A stretch of DNA of 64,000 nt, from the NCBI RefSeq assembly GCF_016862575.1, contig NZ_BONF01000048.1, positions 1 through 64,000 on the forward strand, read 5' to 3'. This document shows positions 7,840 to 16,844 of the stretch, piece after piece; position 1 is the stretch's first letter, and each line of letters starts with the position of its first letter. Source of the DNA: Catellatospora bangladeshensis (GTDB lineage: Bacteria > Actinomycetota > Actinomycetes > Mycobacteriales > Micromonosporaceae). A program made the translations under genes and the position numbers. Below the pieces are notes generated by a model. That model was not told the origin of the DNA, did no database searches, and saw only the letters and a list, made by a program, of their open reading frames with translations.

Positions 7840-8864
7840 AGCAGCACCATCCCGGCGGCGGCGGCGACCAGCACCGCGATGACGAAGGTGGCCGGGGCGA
7901 AGCGCAGCGCGAAGCGCCGCCCGAACACCCCGGCCTGCATGGAGATGAGTTTCAGGTCCACCATCGGCCCGACCACCAGGAACGCCAGCCGCGCGGTGAG
8001 GGAGAACTGGCTCAGCGAGGCGGCGACGAACGCGTCGGCCTCCGAGCAGATCGACAGCAGCACCGCGAGCCCGGCCAGGGCCAGCACGGACAGCACGGGC
8101 CGGTCGGCGACCGCCTGCAGCACCGACTCGGGCACCAGCACGTTGATGGTGGCCGCGGCCATCGCGCCGAGCACCAGGAAGCCGCCCGCGTGCACGATGT
8201 CGTGCCGGCAGGCCGCCCAGAACGCACGCGCCTTCGACAGGTCGTCCAGCTCGGGGCGGTGCGGCAGCCTGATCCAGTCCTGCTTTCCAAGGCGCAGCCA
8301 GAGCCAGCCCATGATCATGGCGACGACCAGGCTGGCCACGCCACGGGCGACGACCATCTCCGGGTTGTTCGGGAAGGCGACGGCGGTGGCGGTCAGCACG
8401 ATCGGGTTGATCGCGGGCGCGGCCAGCAGGAACGCCAGCGCGGCGGCCGGGGTGACCCCGCGCCGGATCAGCGACCCGGCGATCGGCACCGAGCCGCACT
8501 CGCAGCCGGGCAGCACCACCCCGGCGCAGCTCGCCACCGGCACGGCCAGCGCCGGATGCTTCGGCAGCGCCTTCGCCCAGAAGGAGCGCGGCACGAACAC
8601 CGCGATCACCGCCGACAGGGCGACGCCGAACACCAGGAACGGCGTGGCCTGCACCATCACCGACACGAACACGGTGGTCCAGGTCTGCAGCAGGGGCGTG
8701 GCGATCGCGTCGGCGATCTGCCCCCGGAACAGCAGCAGCGCGATGAGCAGCAGCGCGAGCACCTCGACGGAGCCGACCCGGCCGCCGAGCAGGCGGGTCC
8801 GGGCGGGAACGGATCCGGCGGGTGGTGCTTCGGGCTCGGACGATCGCTGATCGACGGAGGTCAC
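7836..8864 (-). CDS. DUF318/UPF0718 family permease
   Basis: A 342-residue polytopic protein of the YcgR/UPF0718 permease family. Two similar halves each have about four helices. The first half carries GVVLPGCECGSVP near residue 125-137, the conserved double-Cys motif of the family, and AAPAINPIVL; the second has ICSEADAFVAAS. It is translationally coupled to the DUF1980 gene by a GTGA overlap. GTG 8864 was chosen because GAAGGA stands five bases before it. These pairs occur widely in bacteria but the substrate is unproved. A GTGCCG-AC-CGGCAC palindrome at 8889 lies in the promoter region. Confidence 0.87.
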   Translation of the reverse strand: MTSVDQRSSEPEAPPAGSVPARTRLLGGRVGSVEVLALLLIALLLFRGQIADAIATPLLQTWTTVFVSVMVQATPFLVFGVALSAVIAVFVPRSFWAKALPKHPALAVPVASCAGVVLPGCECGSVPIAGSLIRRGVTPAAALAFLLAAPAINPIVLTATAVAFPNNPEMVVARGVASLVVAMIMGWLWLRLGKQDWIRLPHRPELDDLSKARAFWAACRHDIVHAGGFLVLGAMAAATINVLVPESVLQAVADRPVLSVLALAGLAVLLSICSEADAFVAASLSQFSLTARLAFLVVGPMVDLKLISMQAGVFGRRFALRFAPATFVIAVLVAAAAGMVLL

Positions 8865-8888
8865 AGGCGTCCTTCGGGTATCGGGGGT

Positions 8889-8902
8889 GTGCCGACCGGC
8901 AC
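8889..8902. promoter_or_regulatory. Short palindrome in the DUF318 promoter region
   Basis: GTGCCGACCGGCAC, with 6-bp arms and a 2-bp centre, lies 25 bp upstream of the DUF318 permease start. It could be an operator half-site pair or an upstream hairpin. No matching regulator is nearby, and it does not look like the Zur box at 983. Confidence 0.3.
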
Positions 8903-8985
8903 AGGTTACCGGTGACCGGTTCGGTGTTAGCCTCATCGGCACAAGCGCCGCCCGCAGGCGGCTTCATATGAACAAGCAGATAACG

Positions 8986-9066
<81 letters not shown>

Positions 9067-9178
9067 TCGGTCAACACCTCACCGCCACGTCGGCTTTCGG
9101 CATACTCAAATCGGGTATTTCGGACGCGACGTGTGCACTTCTCCTCGTTCGTACCCTCAACGGACCTGGAGTCTCCAC

Positions 9179-9763
9179 ATGAACGACCACCGCTGGCGCA
9201 CGGTCGACATCGTCGTCGCCTCGATCCTCGCCGTCACCTTCGGCGTCATCTTCTGGGCCTGGGGCCTGCTGTGGAACGGTCCCGCCGGAGCGATCTTCGG
9301 CGCGACCTTCCCACCGGCCGCGGCCGCCATCTACGGCGTCTGGCTGCTGCCCGCCGTGCTCGCCCCGCTGATCATCCGCAAGGCGGGCGCGGGCATCTAC
9401 ACCGAGCTGGTCGCGGCGATCGTCTCCGCGCTGCTCGGCACCTCCTGGGGCATCAGCGTGCTGTGGTACGGCCTGGCCGAGGGCGCGGCGGGCGAGCTCG
9501 GCTTCGCGCTCGGCGGCTACAAGCGCTGGGGCCTGGGCCAGTCGCTGATCGCGTCGGTGCTGGCCGGCCTCACCGCCGCCGGGCTCGACCTGTACTACTA
9601 CTACGGCGACTGGCAGACCGACTGGAAGCTCGCTTACGTCGGCATCGTCGTGGCCAGCACCGTCCTGTTCGCCGGCATCGGCGGCCACTACCTGACCAAG
9701 GCGCTGGCCGGCACCGGCGTGCTGGACCGCTTCCCCTCCGGCCGCGCCCGCGACCTGGTCTGA
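9179..9763 (+). CDS. ykoE: ECF transporter S component for thiamine precursor
   Basis: A 194-residue membrane protein with about five to six helices and the YkoE-type pattern (VASILAVTFGVIFWAWG, LLPAVLAPLIIRKAGAG, LLGTSWG). YkoE is the substrate-binding subunit of an energy-coupling factor importer for hydroxymethylpyrimidine or thiamine. The TPP riboswitch just upstream and the ykoD and ykoC genes behind it support this. ATG 9179 lies after the riboswitch; the frame runs back to 9050, but that would place codons inside the riboswitch. It shares its last base with the ykoD start. Confidence 0.9.
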   Translation: MNDHRWRTVDIVVASILAVTFGVIFWAWGLLWNGPAGAIFGATFPPAAAAIYGVWLLPAVLAPLIIRKAGAGIYTELVAAIVSALLGTSWGISVLWYGLAEGAAGELGFALGGYKRWGLGQSLIASVLAGLTAAGLDLYYYYGDWQTDWKLAYVGIVVASTVLFAGIGGHYLTKALAGTGVLDRFPSGRARDLV

Positions 9764-11103
9764 TGATCAAGCTCGAGGGGTACGGGTGGCGGCACGCCGG
9801 ACGCCGCGCGTGGGCGGTGCGCGGGCTCGACCTGCGCATCGCGCGCGGCGAACGGGTGCTGCTGCTCGGCCCCTCGGGCGCGGGCAAGTCCACCCTGCTG
9901 CACGCCCTGGCCGGGCTGCTGCCCGAGGACTCCGGGCAGGCCGAGGGCACCGTCGAGGTCGCCGCGGCCCGCACCGGCATCGTGTTCCAGGACCCGCAGT
10001 CGCAGCTGGTCATGTCGCGGGCCGGGGACGAGGTCGCGTTCGGCCTGGAGAACCTCGGGTGGCCGCTGTCCCGCATCTGGCCGCGCGTCGACGAGGTGCT
10101 GGCCCGGGTCGGTTTCGGATACCCGCGCGACCGGGCCACCGACGCGCTGTCCGGCGGCGAGCAGCAGCGGCTCGTGCTGGCCGGGGCGCTCGCGCCCGAA
10201 CCGGACCTGCTGCTGCTCGACGAGCCCACCGCCAACCTGGACCCGGCCGGGGCCGCGCTGGTGCGGCAGGCGCTGCGCGACGCGGTCGGCGCCGACACCA
10301 CCGTCGTGCTCGTCGAGCACCGCATCGCCGAGGTGCTGGAGCTGGTCACCCGGGTCGTGGTGCTGGAGCCGGGCGGCGGCGTACGCGACGACATCGCTCC
10401 CCACCTGCTGACCGGACCGCTCGGCGCGGAGCTGGCCGCGGCCGGGGTCTGGGTGCCCGGCCACCCCGCGGCCGCCCGCCGCGCCGCCGCCCCACCCGGC
10501 GACGTGCTGCTGTCCACCCACGACCTGCGGGTACGCCACCTCGCCTACCCCGACACCGCGGTCCGTGCCGGGGAGGCGCTCGCGGTGACCGGCCCCAACG
10601 GCTCCGGCAAGTCCACCCTGGCCCTGGCCCTGGGCGGCCTGCTGCCCCCCGCGTCCGGCGAGGTGCGCTCGCCCGACGGGCCGCCGCACCGCTGGCGGGC
10701 CCGCGCGCTGGCCGGGCGGATCGGCTCGGTGTTCCAGAACCCGGAGCAGCAGTTCGTCACCGCCAGCGTGCGCGACGAGCTGGCGCTCGGCGGCACCCCG
10801 CCCGCCCGCGTCGACGAGCTGCTGGCCCGGCTGCGACTCGATCACCTGGCCGGGGCGAACCCGTTCACGCTGTCCGGCGGCGAGGCGCGGCGGCTGTCCG
10901 TGGCCACCGCGCTGGCCGCCCGGCCCCGGCTGCTGATCCTCGACGAACCCACCTTCGGCCAGGACCGGCGCACCTGGCTGGAGCTGGTCGACCTGCTGGC
11001 CGGCCTGCGCGGCGACGGCCACGGCGTGGTCACCGTCACCCACGACCCCGCCGTCGTCGACACCCTCGCCGACCGCGTACTCCACCTGGAGCGTGCACCG
11101 TGA
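9763..11103 (+). CDS. ykoD: ECF transporter duplicated ATPase
   Basis: A 446-residue fusion of two ABC ATPase domains that energise the ECF importer. The first half has Walker A GPSGAGKST (about 35-43), signature LSGGEQQRL and Walker B LLLLDEPTANLD. The second half has GPNGSGKST, LSGGEARRLS and LLILDEPTFGQD. Both nucleotide sites look intact. Single-gene fusion of the EcfA and EcfA' subunits is typical of YkoD. The ATG overlaps the ykoE stop by one base, and the gene end overlaps the ykoC start by 4 bp. Confidence 0.93.
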   Translation: MIKLEGYGWRHAGRRAWAVRGLDLRIARGERVLLLGPSGAGKSTLLHALAGLLPEDSGQAEGTVEVAAARTGIVFQDPQSQLVMSRAGDEVAFGLENLGWPLSRIWPRVDEVLARVGFGYPRDRATDALSGGEQQRLVLAGALAPEPDLLLLDEPTANLDPAGAALVRQALRDAVGADTTVVLVEHRIAEVLELVTRVVVLEPGGGVRDDIAPHLLTGPLGAELAAAGVWVPGHPAAARRAAAPPGDVLLSTHDLRVRHLAYPDTAVRAGEALAVTGPNGSGKSTLALALGGLLPPASGEVRSPDGPPHRWRARALAGRIGSVFQNPEQQFVTASVRDELALGGTPPARVDELLARLRLDHLAGANPFTLSGGEARRLSVATALAARPRLLILDEPTFGQDRRTWLELVDLLAGLRGDGHGVVTVTHDPAVVDTLADRVLHLERAP

Positions 11104-11888
11104 CCGGCCCGATCGCCGTCTCGGCTCCGTCCGCTCCGCCGTCCACGGCGCTACTGGCCCGGCGCACGCCGGTCGCGAAGATCGTCGCGCTGGCGCTGTT
11201 CACCACGGCGGCGCTGCTGACCCGGGACGTGGCCGCGCTCGGGTTCGCGCTGGCGGTGACGTTCCTGGTCGCGCCGCTGTTCGGGATCACGCCGTGGGGG
11301 CTGCTGCGCCGTGGCTGGCCCGCGCTGCTCGGCGCGGCGAGCGTGGTCGTGTCCCTCGCACTCTTCGCGGCCGACCGCTCGGGGACGGTGCTGTTCGCCG
11401 CCGGGCCGATCGTGATCACGACGACGGTGCTGGTCAACGCGCTGTCGCTGGCGATGCGACTGCTGGCCATCGCGCTGCCGAGCGTGCTCGTGTTCAGCAC
11501 CACCGACCCGACCGACCTGGCCGACTCGCTGATCCAGCACGCCCGCGTGTCGGCCCGGTTCGCGATCGGGGCGCTGGCCGCGTTCCGGCTGGTCGGGCTG
11601 CTCGGCGACGAGTGGCGGATGATCGCCATGGCCCGCCGCGCCCGCGGCATCGACGCCGGGCGCAATCCGCTGCGCTGGCTGCGGCTCTTCGCGAGCACCG
11701 CGTTCGGCCTGCTGGTCGGGGCGATCCGGCGCGGCACCCGGCTCGCCGTGGCGATGGACGCCCGCGGCTTCGACGCCGGGCTGCCCCGCACCGTCGCCCG
11801 CCCCATGCCCTGGCGCCCCGCCGACTGGCTGCTCATCGCCGCCGGCGCCGCCCTCGCCACCGCGATCCAGCTCATCGCCCACCGCTGA
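11100..11888 (+). CDS. ykoC: ECF transporter transmembrane component (EcfT)
   Basis: A 262-residue integral protein that couples the ATPase to the S component. It has about five hydrophobic helices and the two EcfT coupling motifs with the Ala-Arg-Gly core, ARRARGID near residues 178-185 and MDARGFD near 219-225. The GTG start overlaps the ykoD stop. It closes the riboswitch-controlled operon, and the inverted repeat at 11907 follows 19 bp after the stop, separating it from the convergent uppS. Confidence 0.92.
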   Translation: MTGPIAVSAPSAPPSTALLARRTPVAKIVALALFTTAALLTRDVAALGFALAVTFLVAPLFGITPWGLLRRGWPALLGAASVVVSLALFAADRSGTVLFAAGPIVITTTVLVNALSLAMRLLAIALPSVLVFSTTDPTDLADSLIQHARVSARFAIGALAAFRLVGLLGDEWRMIAMARRARGIDAGRNPLRWLRLFASTAFGLLVGAIRRGTRLAVAMDARGFDAGLPRTVARPMPWRPADWLLIAAGAALATAIQLIAHR

Positions 11889-11906
11889 CCCGGCGGGCGG
11901 CCGGCA

Positions 11907-11983
11907 TGATCCACCGACTTGCCAGGCAGGTGGGCGAATCATGAGCGGGGATACGCCCGAGTGCCTGGCAAGTCGGATGATCA
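11907..11983. repeat. GATC-bounded inverted repeat, family B; bidirectional terminator candidate
   Basis: The left arm begins TGATC and contains CCGACTTGCCAGGCA; the right arm is its inverse at about 11962-11982. It lies between convergent ykoC and uppS. The outer GATC of the right arm overlaps the TGA stop codon of uppS. Related copies sit at 30928 and 41444. Confidence 0.8.
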
Positions 11984-12820
11984 AGCGGCGGGGGCCGGGG
12001 GCGGGGCGACTGGGTTGGGGAGGGCGCCGCCGAAGCGGCGGTCGCGCTGGGCGTACAGCTCGCAGGCGTACCAGAGGTGGCGGCGGTCGAAGTCGGGCCA
12101 GAGCGTGTCCAGGTAGACGTGCTCGGCGTAGGCCGACTGCCAGATCAGGTAGTTGCTGGTGCGCTGCTCGCCGGAGGGGCGCAGGAACAGGTCCACCTCG
12201 GGCACCTCGGGGTGGTAGAGGTAGCGCGCGAAGACCTTCTCGTTGATCTTGTCGGGCTTGAGCCGGCCCGCCGCCACGTCGCGGGCGATCGCGGCGGCCG
12301 CGTCGGCGATCTCCGCCTGGCCGCCGTAGTTCACGCAGAACTGCAGGGTGAGCTTCGTGTTGTGGCGGCTGAGCTGCTCGGCCGTCTCCAGCTCGTCGAT
12401 GACGCTCTTCCAGAGGCGGCCGCGGCGGCCGGACCACACGATGCGTACGCCCAGCTCGTTGAGCTGGTCGCGGCGGCGGCGGATGACGTCGCGGTTGAAG
12501 CCCATCAGGAAGCGCACCTCCTCGGGCGAGCGCTTCCAGTTCTCCGTCGAGAACGCGTACGCCGACAGGTACGGCACGCCGATCTCCAGCGCGCCCTCGA
12601 TCGTGTCGAACAGGGAGAACTCGCCGCGCTTGTGGCCCTCGGTGCGGGGCAGGCCACGGTCCTTGGCCCAGCGGCCGTTGCCGTCCATCACGATGGCGAT
12701 GTGCTGGGGCAGCGCCTCGCCGGGCAGCTTCGGCGCGACGGCGCCGGACGGGTGCGGGGTCGGCTGCTTCGGCTCAGGCCGCTGCCGGGTGAAGCCGGTC
12801 CTGACGGACGGTCGAATCAC
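11981..12820 (-). CDS. uppS: Isoprenyl transferase (Z-prenyl diphosphate synthase)
   Basis: Cis-prenyltransferase that extends an allylic diphosphate with isopentenyl diphosphate to make the polyprenyl carrier for cell-wall synthesis. All signature blocks are present: [13 protein letters not shown] near 40-52 with the catalytic Asp, [18 protein letters not shown], and [15 protein letters not shown] with the substrate-binding Arg and Ser. The length (279) fits long-chain enzymes of actinobacteria, with a nonconserved 35-residue N-terminus. GTG 12820 follows AGGGG by about eight bases. It follows recO with 33 bp between, as in mycobacteria, where this gene makes decaprenyl diphosphate; the product length here is inferred. 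Confidence 0.95.
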   Translation of the reverse strand: MIRPSVRTGFTRQRPEPKQPTPHPSGAVAPKLPGEALPQHIAIVMDGNGRWAKDRGLPRTEGHKRGEFSLFDTIEGALEIGVPYLSAYAFSTENWKRSPEEVRFLMGFNRDVIRRRRDQLNELGVRIVWSGRRGRLWKSVIDELETAEQLSRHNTKLTLQFCVNYGGQAEIADAAAAIARDVAAGRLKPDKINEKVFARYLYHPEVPEVDLFLRPSGEQRTSNYLIWQSAYAEHVYLDTLWPDFDRRHLWYACELYAQRDRRFGGALPNPVAPPPAPAA

Positions 12821-12853
12821 GTGCGGATCCCCTGTTCGTGGCGCGGGTCGGGC

Positions 12854-13609
12854 TCAGCCCGGCTCCCGGCGGTCTACCAACGGCAGCGAGCGTAGCTGCC
12901 GCTCCAGGTGCCACTGCAAATGAGCCGCCACGAAACCCGCACATTCCCGCTGCACCGGCGGCTCGGCCAGCTCGGCGGCGGCCCAGTCGCCCTCCAGCAG
13001 CGCCGACATCAGGTCGAGCGTCGCCGGGTCGGGGTGCGCGGCGCCCGGCGGGCGGCAGTTGAGGCAGGTGACCCCGCCGGCCGCGACGGAGAACGCGCGA
13101 TGCGGCCCGGCCTCGCCGCACACCGCGCAGTCGCGCAGCGCCGGGGCCCAGCCCGCCTGGGACATGGCACGCAGCAGGTACGCGTCCAGCACGAGCGAGC
13201 CGGGGCGCCTGCCCTCCGACAGCGCCCGCAGCGCGCCGAGGGTGAGCTGGTACAGCTTCAGCGCGGGCTCGCGCTCGACCGGGGTGAGCCGCTCGGCCAG
13301 CTCCACGATCGCGCTCGCGGCCGTGTAGCGCGGGTAGTCCCGCTGGAAGCGGCCGCCGAACAGGTCACGGCCCTCGACCTGGGTGACGGTGTCGAGCGAG
13401 CTGCCCTCGCTGCACTGCACGTCGATGTGGTTGAACGGCTCCAGGCGCGCGCCGAAGCGCGACGTGGTGCGGCGTACCCCCTTGGCGACCGCGCGGACCC
13501 GGCCGTGCTGCCGGGTCAGCAGCGTCACGATCCGGTCGGCCTCGCCCAGCTTCTGCGCCCGCAGCACGAGCGCGTCGTCGCGGTAGAGGGGTCGGCGCAT
13601 GCCCGGCAT
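12854..13609 (-). CDS. recO: DNA repair protein RecO
   Basis: A 251-residue recombination mediator that helps RecA load on SSB-coated single strands. The N-terminal OB-fold is visible as YRDDALVLRAQKLGEADRIVTLLT, and the middle has a zinc site CAVCG ... CLNC at about residues 162-182. The start is set by a leaderless signal: TAGGCT at 13617-13622 lies 7 nt before ATG 13609. A second in-frame ATG at 13600 is less likely. It lies between era and uppS as in other actinobacteria. Confidence 0.94.
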   Translation of the reverse strand: MPGMRRPLYRDDALVLRAQKLGEADRIVTLLTRQHGRVRAVAKGVRRTTSRFGARLEPFNHIDVQCSEGSSLDTVTQVEGRDLFGGRFQRDYPRYTAASAIVELAERLTPVEREPALKLYQLTLGALRALSEGRRPGSLVLDAYLLRAMSQAGWAPALRDCAVCGEAGPHRAFSVAAGGVTCLNCRPPGAAHPDPATLDLMSALLEGDWAAAELAEPPVQRECAGFVAAHLQWHLERQLRSLPLVDRREPG

Positions 13610-13636
13610 AGGCGCGAGCCTACCGACCCCCGCCGA

Positions 13637-14524
13637 CTAGAAGCCGAGGCGGCGGAGCTGCCTCGGGTCGCGCTGCCAGTCCTTGGCGACGCGGACGTGG
13701 AGGTCGAGGTAGATCTTGGTGCCGAGCAGCTCCTGGATGTCGGCGCGGGCCTTGGTGCCGACCTCTTTGAGCCGGGAGCCCTTGGCCCCGATCATGATCG
13801 CCTTCTGGCTCTGCCGCTCGACGTAGACGTCGGCGTACACCTTGGTCAGGCCGTCCTCGGGGATGATCTCCTCGACCAGCACCGCGATGGAGTGCGGCAG
13901 CTCGTCGCGGACGCCCTCCAGGGCCGCCTCGCGGATCATCTCGGCGATGAGCACGTGCTCGGGCTCGTCGGTGAGCATGCTGTCGGGATAGAGCTGGGGC
14001 GACCGCGGCAGGTGCTTCACCATCACGTCGACCAGGGTTTCCAGCTGGTGGTTCGCCACCGCGCTGACCGGCACCACGTCGGCGAACTCGCCCAGCGCGT
14101 TCACCGCGAGCAGCTGCTCGGCCAGGGTCTTCTTGTCGACCAGGTCGGTCTTGGTGACGACGGCGACGACGGTGGCCTTGAGCCCGGCGATCTCCCCGGC
14201 GATGAAGGTGTCGCCCTTGCCGACGGGCTCGTTGGCGGGGATGCACAGGCCGATCACGTCGGTCTCGCTCCAGGTGGCGCGGACCAGGTCGTTGAGGCGC
14301 TCGCCGAGCAGGGTGCGCGGGCGGTGCAGGCCGGGGGTGTCCACGAGGACCAGCTGCGCGTCCGGGCGGTGCAGCACGGCGCGGATGACGTGCCGCGTGG
14401 TCTGCGGTTTGTTCGACGTGATCGCGATCTTCTGGCCGACGATCGCGTTCGTCAGGGTCGACTTGCCCGCGTTCGGCCGTCCCACGAAGCAGGCAAACCC
14501 GGCACGGTATGAGTTATCCGCCAC
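13637..14524 (-). CDS. era: GTPase Era
   Basis: Essential GTPase that binds 16S rRNA near its 3' end and aids 30S assembly. The G domain has GRPNAGKST (about 15-23), DTPGLH (G3) and TKTD (G4). The KH RNA-binding domain at about 230-290 shows KAIMIGAKGSRLKEVG. At 295 residues it is complete. TACGTT at 14531-14536 is 6 nt before GTG 14524, so it is probably leaderless. It stands 27 bp before recO. Confidence 0.95.
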   Translation of the reverse strand: MADNSYRAGFACFVGRPNAGKSTLTNAIVGQKIAITSNKPQTTRHVIRAVLHRPDAQLVLVDTPGLHRPRTLLGERLNDLVRATWSETDVIGLCIPANEPVGKGDTFIAGEIAGLKATVVAVVTKTDLVDKKTLAEQLLAVNALGEFADVVPVSAVANHQLETLVDVMVKHLPRSPQLYPDSMLTDEPEHVLIAEMIREAALEGVRDELPHSIAVLVEEIIPEDGLTKVYADVYVERQSQKAIMIGAKGSRLKEVGTKARADIQELLGTKIYLDLHVRVAKDWQRDPRQLRRLGF

Positions 14525-14539
14525 TCACGTAACGTACCC

Positions 14540-15679
14540 TCACGGCAGGAAGGCGGGTTCGTCGGCGTACCCCGGCCGTGCGGCCGGATGCTCGGCGACC
14601 AGCGCCGCGAACAGGTCGTCGACCGGGCACTCCAGCAGCGCGGCCAGCGGGACCAGGGTCGTCGCGCCGTCGGCGTACGCGCCGAACAGCTCCCCGACCA
14701 GCCGCGCGGGAGCCCGCCGGGACCTGGCCGCGCTCATCGCGGCGAGCAGCGCGTCCCGGCCGGACGGGCCGCGGTGGCAGCGGGCCGCGGTCCAGCGGCT
14801 CAGCTCGCCGTGCCGGGCCGCGCCGAGCAGCCCGAGCCCGCGCAGCCGGGCCGCCAGCGCCCCGGCGGACACCCCGAACCCGCTGACCAGCTCGGCGAAG
14901 CCCGCCTCGGTGACCTCGGCCCGCCCCGTCACCGCGACGATCTCGTCGTACGGCATGAGGAACGCGGAGGCGAACGCGTCGGCGCGCACCTCGCCGTCCG
15001 CGCGCTGGCCGCCGGGGGCCAGCTCCTGGTCGAGCAGCGGCTCGTGGGCGTCGCCGGCCAGCACGTGGCCGAGCGCGTGCGCGAGGGCGAAGCGCTGCCG
15101 GGTGAACCGGCCGGTCACCCCGGCCACCACGAGGCGGCTGTGCGCGGTCTGCCAGCACAGCGCGTCCGCGCCGCCGGGCAGCGGGAGCAGCGTGACGTCG
15201 ACGGCGTACGCCTGCTCGATCGCAGCCGCCAGCTCGGCGGTGCCCAGCCGGAAGAGGCCGGGCAGCCCGGCGGCGGCCCGCACCGCCCCGGCGGCGCGTT
15301 CGGCCAGCTCGCGTCCGGCGGGGCCGGGCGGCCCGGACGGGGCGGTGGGCAGCGGGGCCAGGCGCGGGCGGCGGCCGAGCAGGCGCAGCGTCTCGTACGC
15401 CGAGGCGAAGCGGTCCACCAGCGCGCGCACGTCGTCGCCGGTGCCCGGCCCGTCGGGCGGCGCGAGGGCCTCCCGGAGGCGGCCGGTGAGCAGCCAGTCG
15501 ACGCTGACGTCCCCGGCGTCGGCGATGAGCGCCAGCTCCAGCGAGGTGAAGCGGCGCACCGCGTTCAGCGACTTGGACAGCTTGTCGGCACTGATGCCGA
15601 CCAGCTCACTGAAGGCGGCCTGGCTGGGTGAGACCCGGACGATCACCGAGCGGACCCGGTCGATGACGCCTTCATCCAT
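14540..15679 (-). CDS. HTH plus ImmA/IrrE-like domain protein
   Basis: A 379-residue protein with an N-terminal XRE-like helix-turn-helix (QAAFSELVGISADKLSKSLN at about 20-39) and a central ImmA/IrrE-type peptidase fold. The metal motif reads HALGH, followed about 27 residues later by EVRADAFASAFLMP, which carries the usual third ligand glutamate. The catalytic glutamate expected after the first His (HExxH) is alanine. Such proteins act as stress or mobile-element regulators in other bacteria; here the peptidase may be inactive. ATG 15679 was preferred because TACGGT lies 7 nt upstream; GTG 15688 is possible. Target unknown. Confidence 0.8.
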   Translation of the reverse strand: MDEGVIDRVRSVIVRVSPSQAAFSELVGISADKLSKSLNAVRRFTSLELALIADAGDVSVDWLLTGRLREALAPPDGPGTGDDVRALVDRFASAYETLRLLGRRPRLAPLPTAPSGPPGPAGRELAERAAGAVRAAAGLPGLFRLGTAELAAAIEQAYAVDVTLLPLPGGADALCWQTAHSRLVVAGVTGRFTRQRFALAHALGHVLAGDAHEPLLDQELAPGGQRADGEVRADAFASAFLMPYDEIVAVTGRAEVTEAGFAELVSGFGVSAGALAARLRGLGLLGAARHGELSRWTAARCHRGPSGRDALLAAMSAARSRRAPARLVGELFGAYADGATTLVPLAALLECPVDDLFAALVAEHPAARPGYADEPAFLP

Positions 15680-15761
15680 GGCTGTCACCGTAACCAGGGG
15701 TCGCGATTATCGCAACGATGAGAGGATTTCAGGCGGTCTGAGGGGGCCGGGGGCGTTCCGG

Positions 15762-15767
15762 TACCGT
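15762..15767 (+). promoter_or_regulatory. Leaderless promoter -10 for purC
   Basis: TACCGT lies 7 nt before GTG 15775. This decides against the in-frame GTG at 15766, which would overlap the hexamer. Confidence 0.55.
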
Positions 15768-15774
15768 GATCGCC

Positions 15775-16608
15775 GTGGAGCTGCTGCACTCGGGCAAGGT
15801 CAGGGACGTCTACCGCGACGGCGCGGACATCATCCTGGTGGCATCGGACCGGCTGTCGATCTACGACGTGATCCTGCCGACGCCCATCCCGGACAAGGGC
15901 CGGGTGCTGACGCAGCTGTCGCTGTGGTGGTTCGAGCAGCTCAAGGACATCGTGCCCAATCACGTCATCTCGGCCGACGACGTGCCCGCCGAGTTCGCCG
16001 GGCGGGCGGTGCGCTGCCGCTCGCTGAGCATGGTGCCGGTCGAGTGCGTCGCGCGGGGTTACCTGACCGGCGGCGGGCTGAAGGAGTACCAGGCCGGCGG
16101 ATCGGTCTCCGGCATCGTGCTGCCGCCCGGCCTCACCGAGGCGTCCCGCCTGGACGAGCCGCTGTTCACCCCGTCCACCAAGGCCCCGGTCGGCGAGAAG
16201 GACCTGCCGATGTCGTACGCCGAGGTGGCCGGCCAGGTCGGCGACGACGTGGCGGCTCGGCTGCGCGAGATCACGCTCGCGGTGTACGCGCGCGGCCGCG
16301 ACATCGCCGCCGAGCGCGGCATCATCCTCGCCGACACGAAGATCGAGCTGGGCTGGGCCGCCGACGGCACGCTGGTGCTGGGCGACGAGGTGCTCACCCC
16401 GGACTCGTCGCGCTTCTGGCCTGCCGACGGGTACGCGCCCGGCCGGGTGCAGCCGAGCTTCGACAAGCAGTTCGTGCGCGACTGGGCGGTCGGCATCGGC
16501 TGGGACAAGACCGCGCCCGGCCCCGAGGTGCCCGAGGACATCGTCGCGGCCACCCGCGCCCGCTACATCGAGGCGTACGAGCGGCTCACCGGCCTGGCGT
16601 GGTCCTGA
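15775..16608 (+). CDS. purC: SAICAR synthetase
   Basis: Phosphoribosylaminoimidazole-succinocarboxamide synthase, which joins CAIR with aspartate using ATP in purine synthesis. Motifs are HSGKVRDVY at the N-terminus, [16 protein letters not shown], the DTKIELG metal-binding stretch, PDSSRFW and DKQFVRDW. The 277-residue length suits the actinobacterial form. No other pur gene is nearby. The product is complete and the assignment firm. The start was chosen from the promoter hexamer at 15762. Confidence 0.96.
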   Translation: MELLHSGKVRDVYRDGADIILVASDRLSIYDVILPTPIPDKGRVLTQLSLWWFEQLKDIVPNHVISADDVPAEFAGRAVRCRSLSMVPVECVARGYLTGGGLKEYQAGGSVSGIVLPPGLTEASRLDEPLFTPSTKAPVGEKDLPMSYAEVAGQVGDDVAARLREITLAVYARGRDIAAERGIILADTKIELGWAADGTLVLGDEVLTPDSSRFWPADGYAPGRVQPSFDKQFVRDWAVGIGWDKTAPGPEVPEDIVAATRARYIEAYERLTGLAWS

Positions 16609-16655
16609 CCCGACGGTCGTTGCCGGGCCCGGCGCGGCGGGGTTAACCTCGCCAC

Positions 16656-16844
16656 ATGGCCCGCGAAACGTACCTGGAGACCAGGCGGCGGCTCGGCCTG
16701 CCGGAGATCCCGCCGGAGCTGATGGCCGAGTTCCGTGCCCAGCTGGAGCTGGAGGAGCAGCGGCGCGGTGATCCGGAGTGGATCGCCGAGCAGGAGGCCA
16801 ACTACGAGGCCGTCATGGCGCAGCTGCAGCGGAAGGCCCGGTGA
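16656..16844 (+). CDS. Small charged protein, possible antitoxin
   Basis: A 62-residue charged, mostly helical protein (RETYLETRRRLGL, then LEEQRRGDPEWIAEQEANYEAV). It has no recognisable DNA-binding fold. TAACCT lies 6 nt before the ATG, so it is probably leaderless. It overlaps the next gene by 4 bp (GTGA), so the two are co-translated. That layout, a short acidic-helical protein followed by a PIN-like protein, resembles a type II toxin-antitoxin pair, but the family is not one I recognise and the role is only suggested by context. Confidence 0.65.
   Translation: MARETYLETRRRLGLPEIPPELMAEFRAQLELEEQRRGDPEWIAEQEANYEAVMAQLQRKAR

Noticed and set aside
4427-8850. Very long open frames on the opposite strands, for instance leftward 4427-6106 and rightward 6019-8850
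   Set aside because: They are antisense or out of frame to genes with clear family motifs. High-GC codon bias keeps such frames open. Their translations are Arg/Ala/Gly-rich with no motif.
8865-8985. Possible Zur box before the DUF318 permease
   Set aside because: No TGAAAAT-type palindrome; only GTGCCGACCGGCAC and CCGGT repeats, unlike the site at 983.
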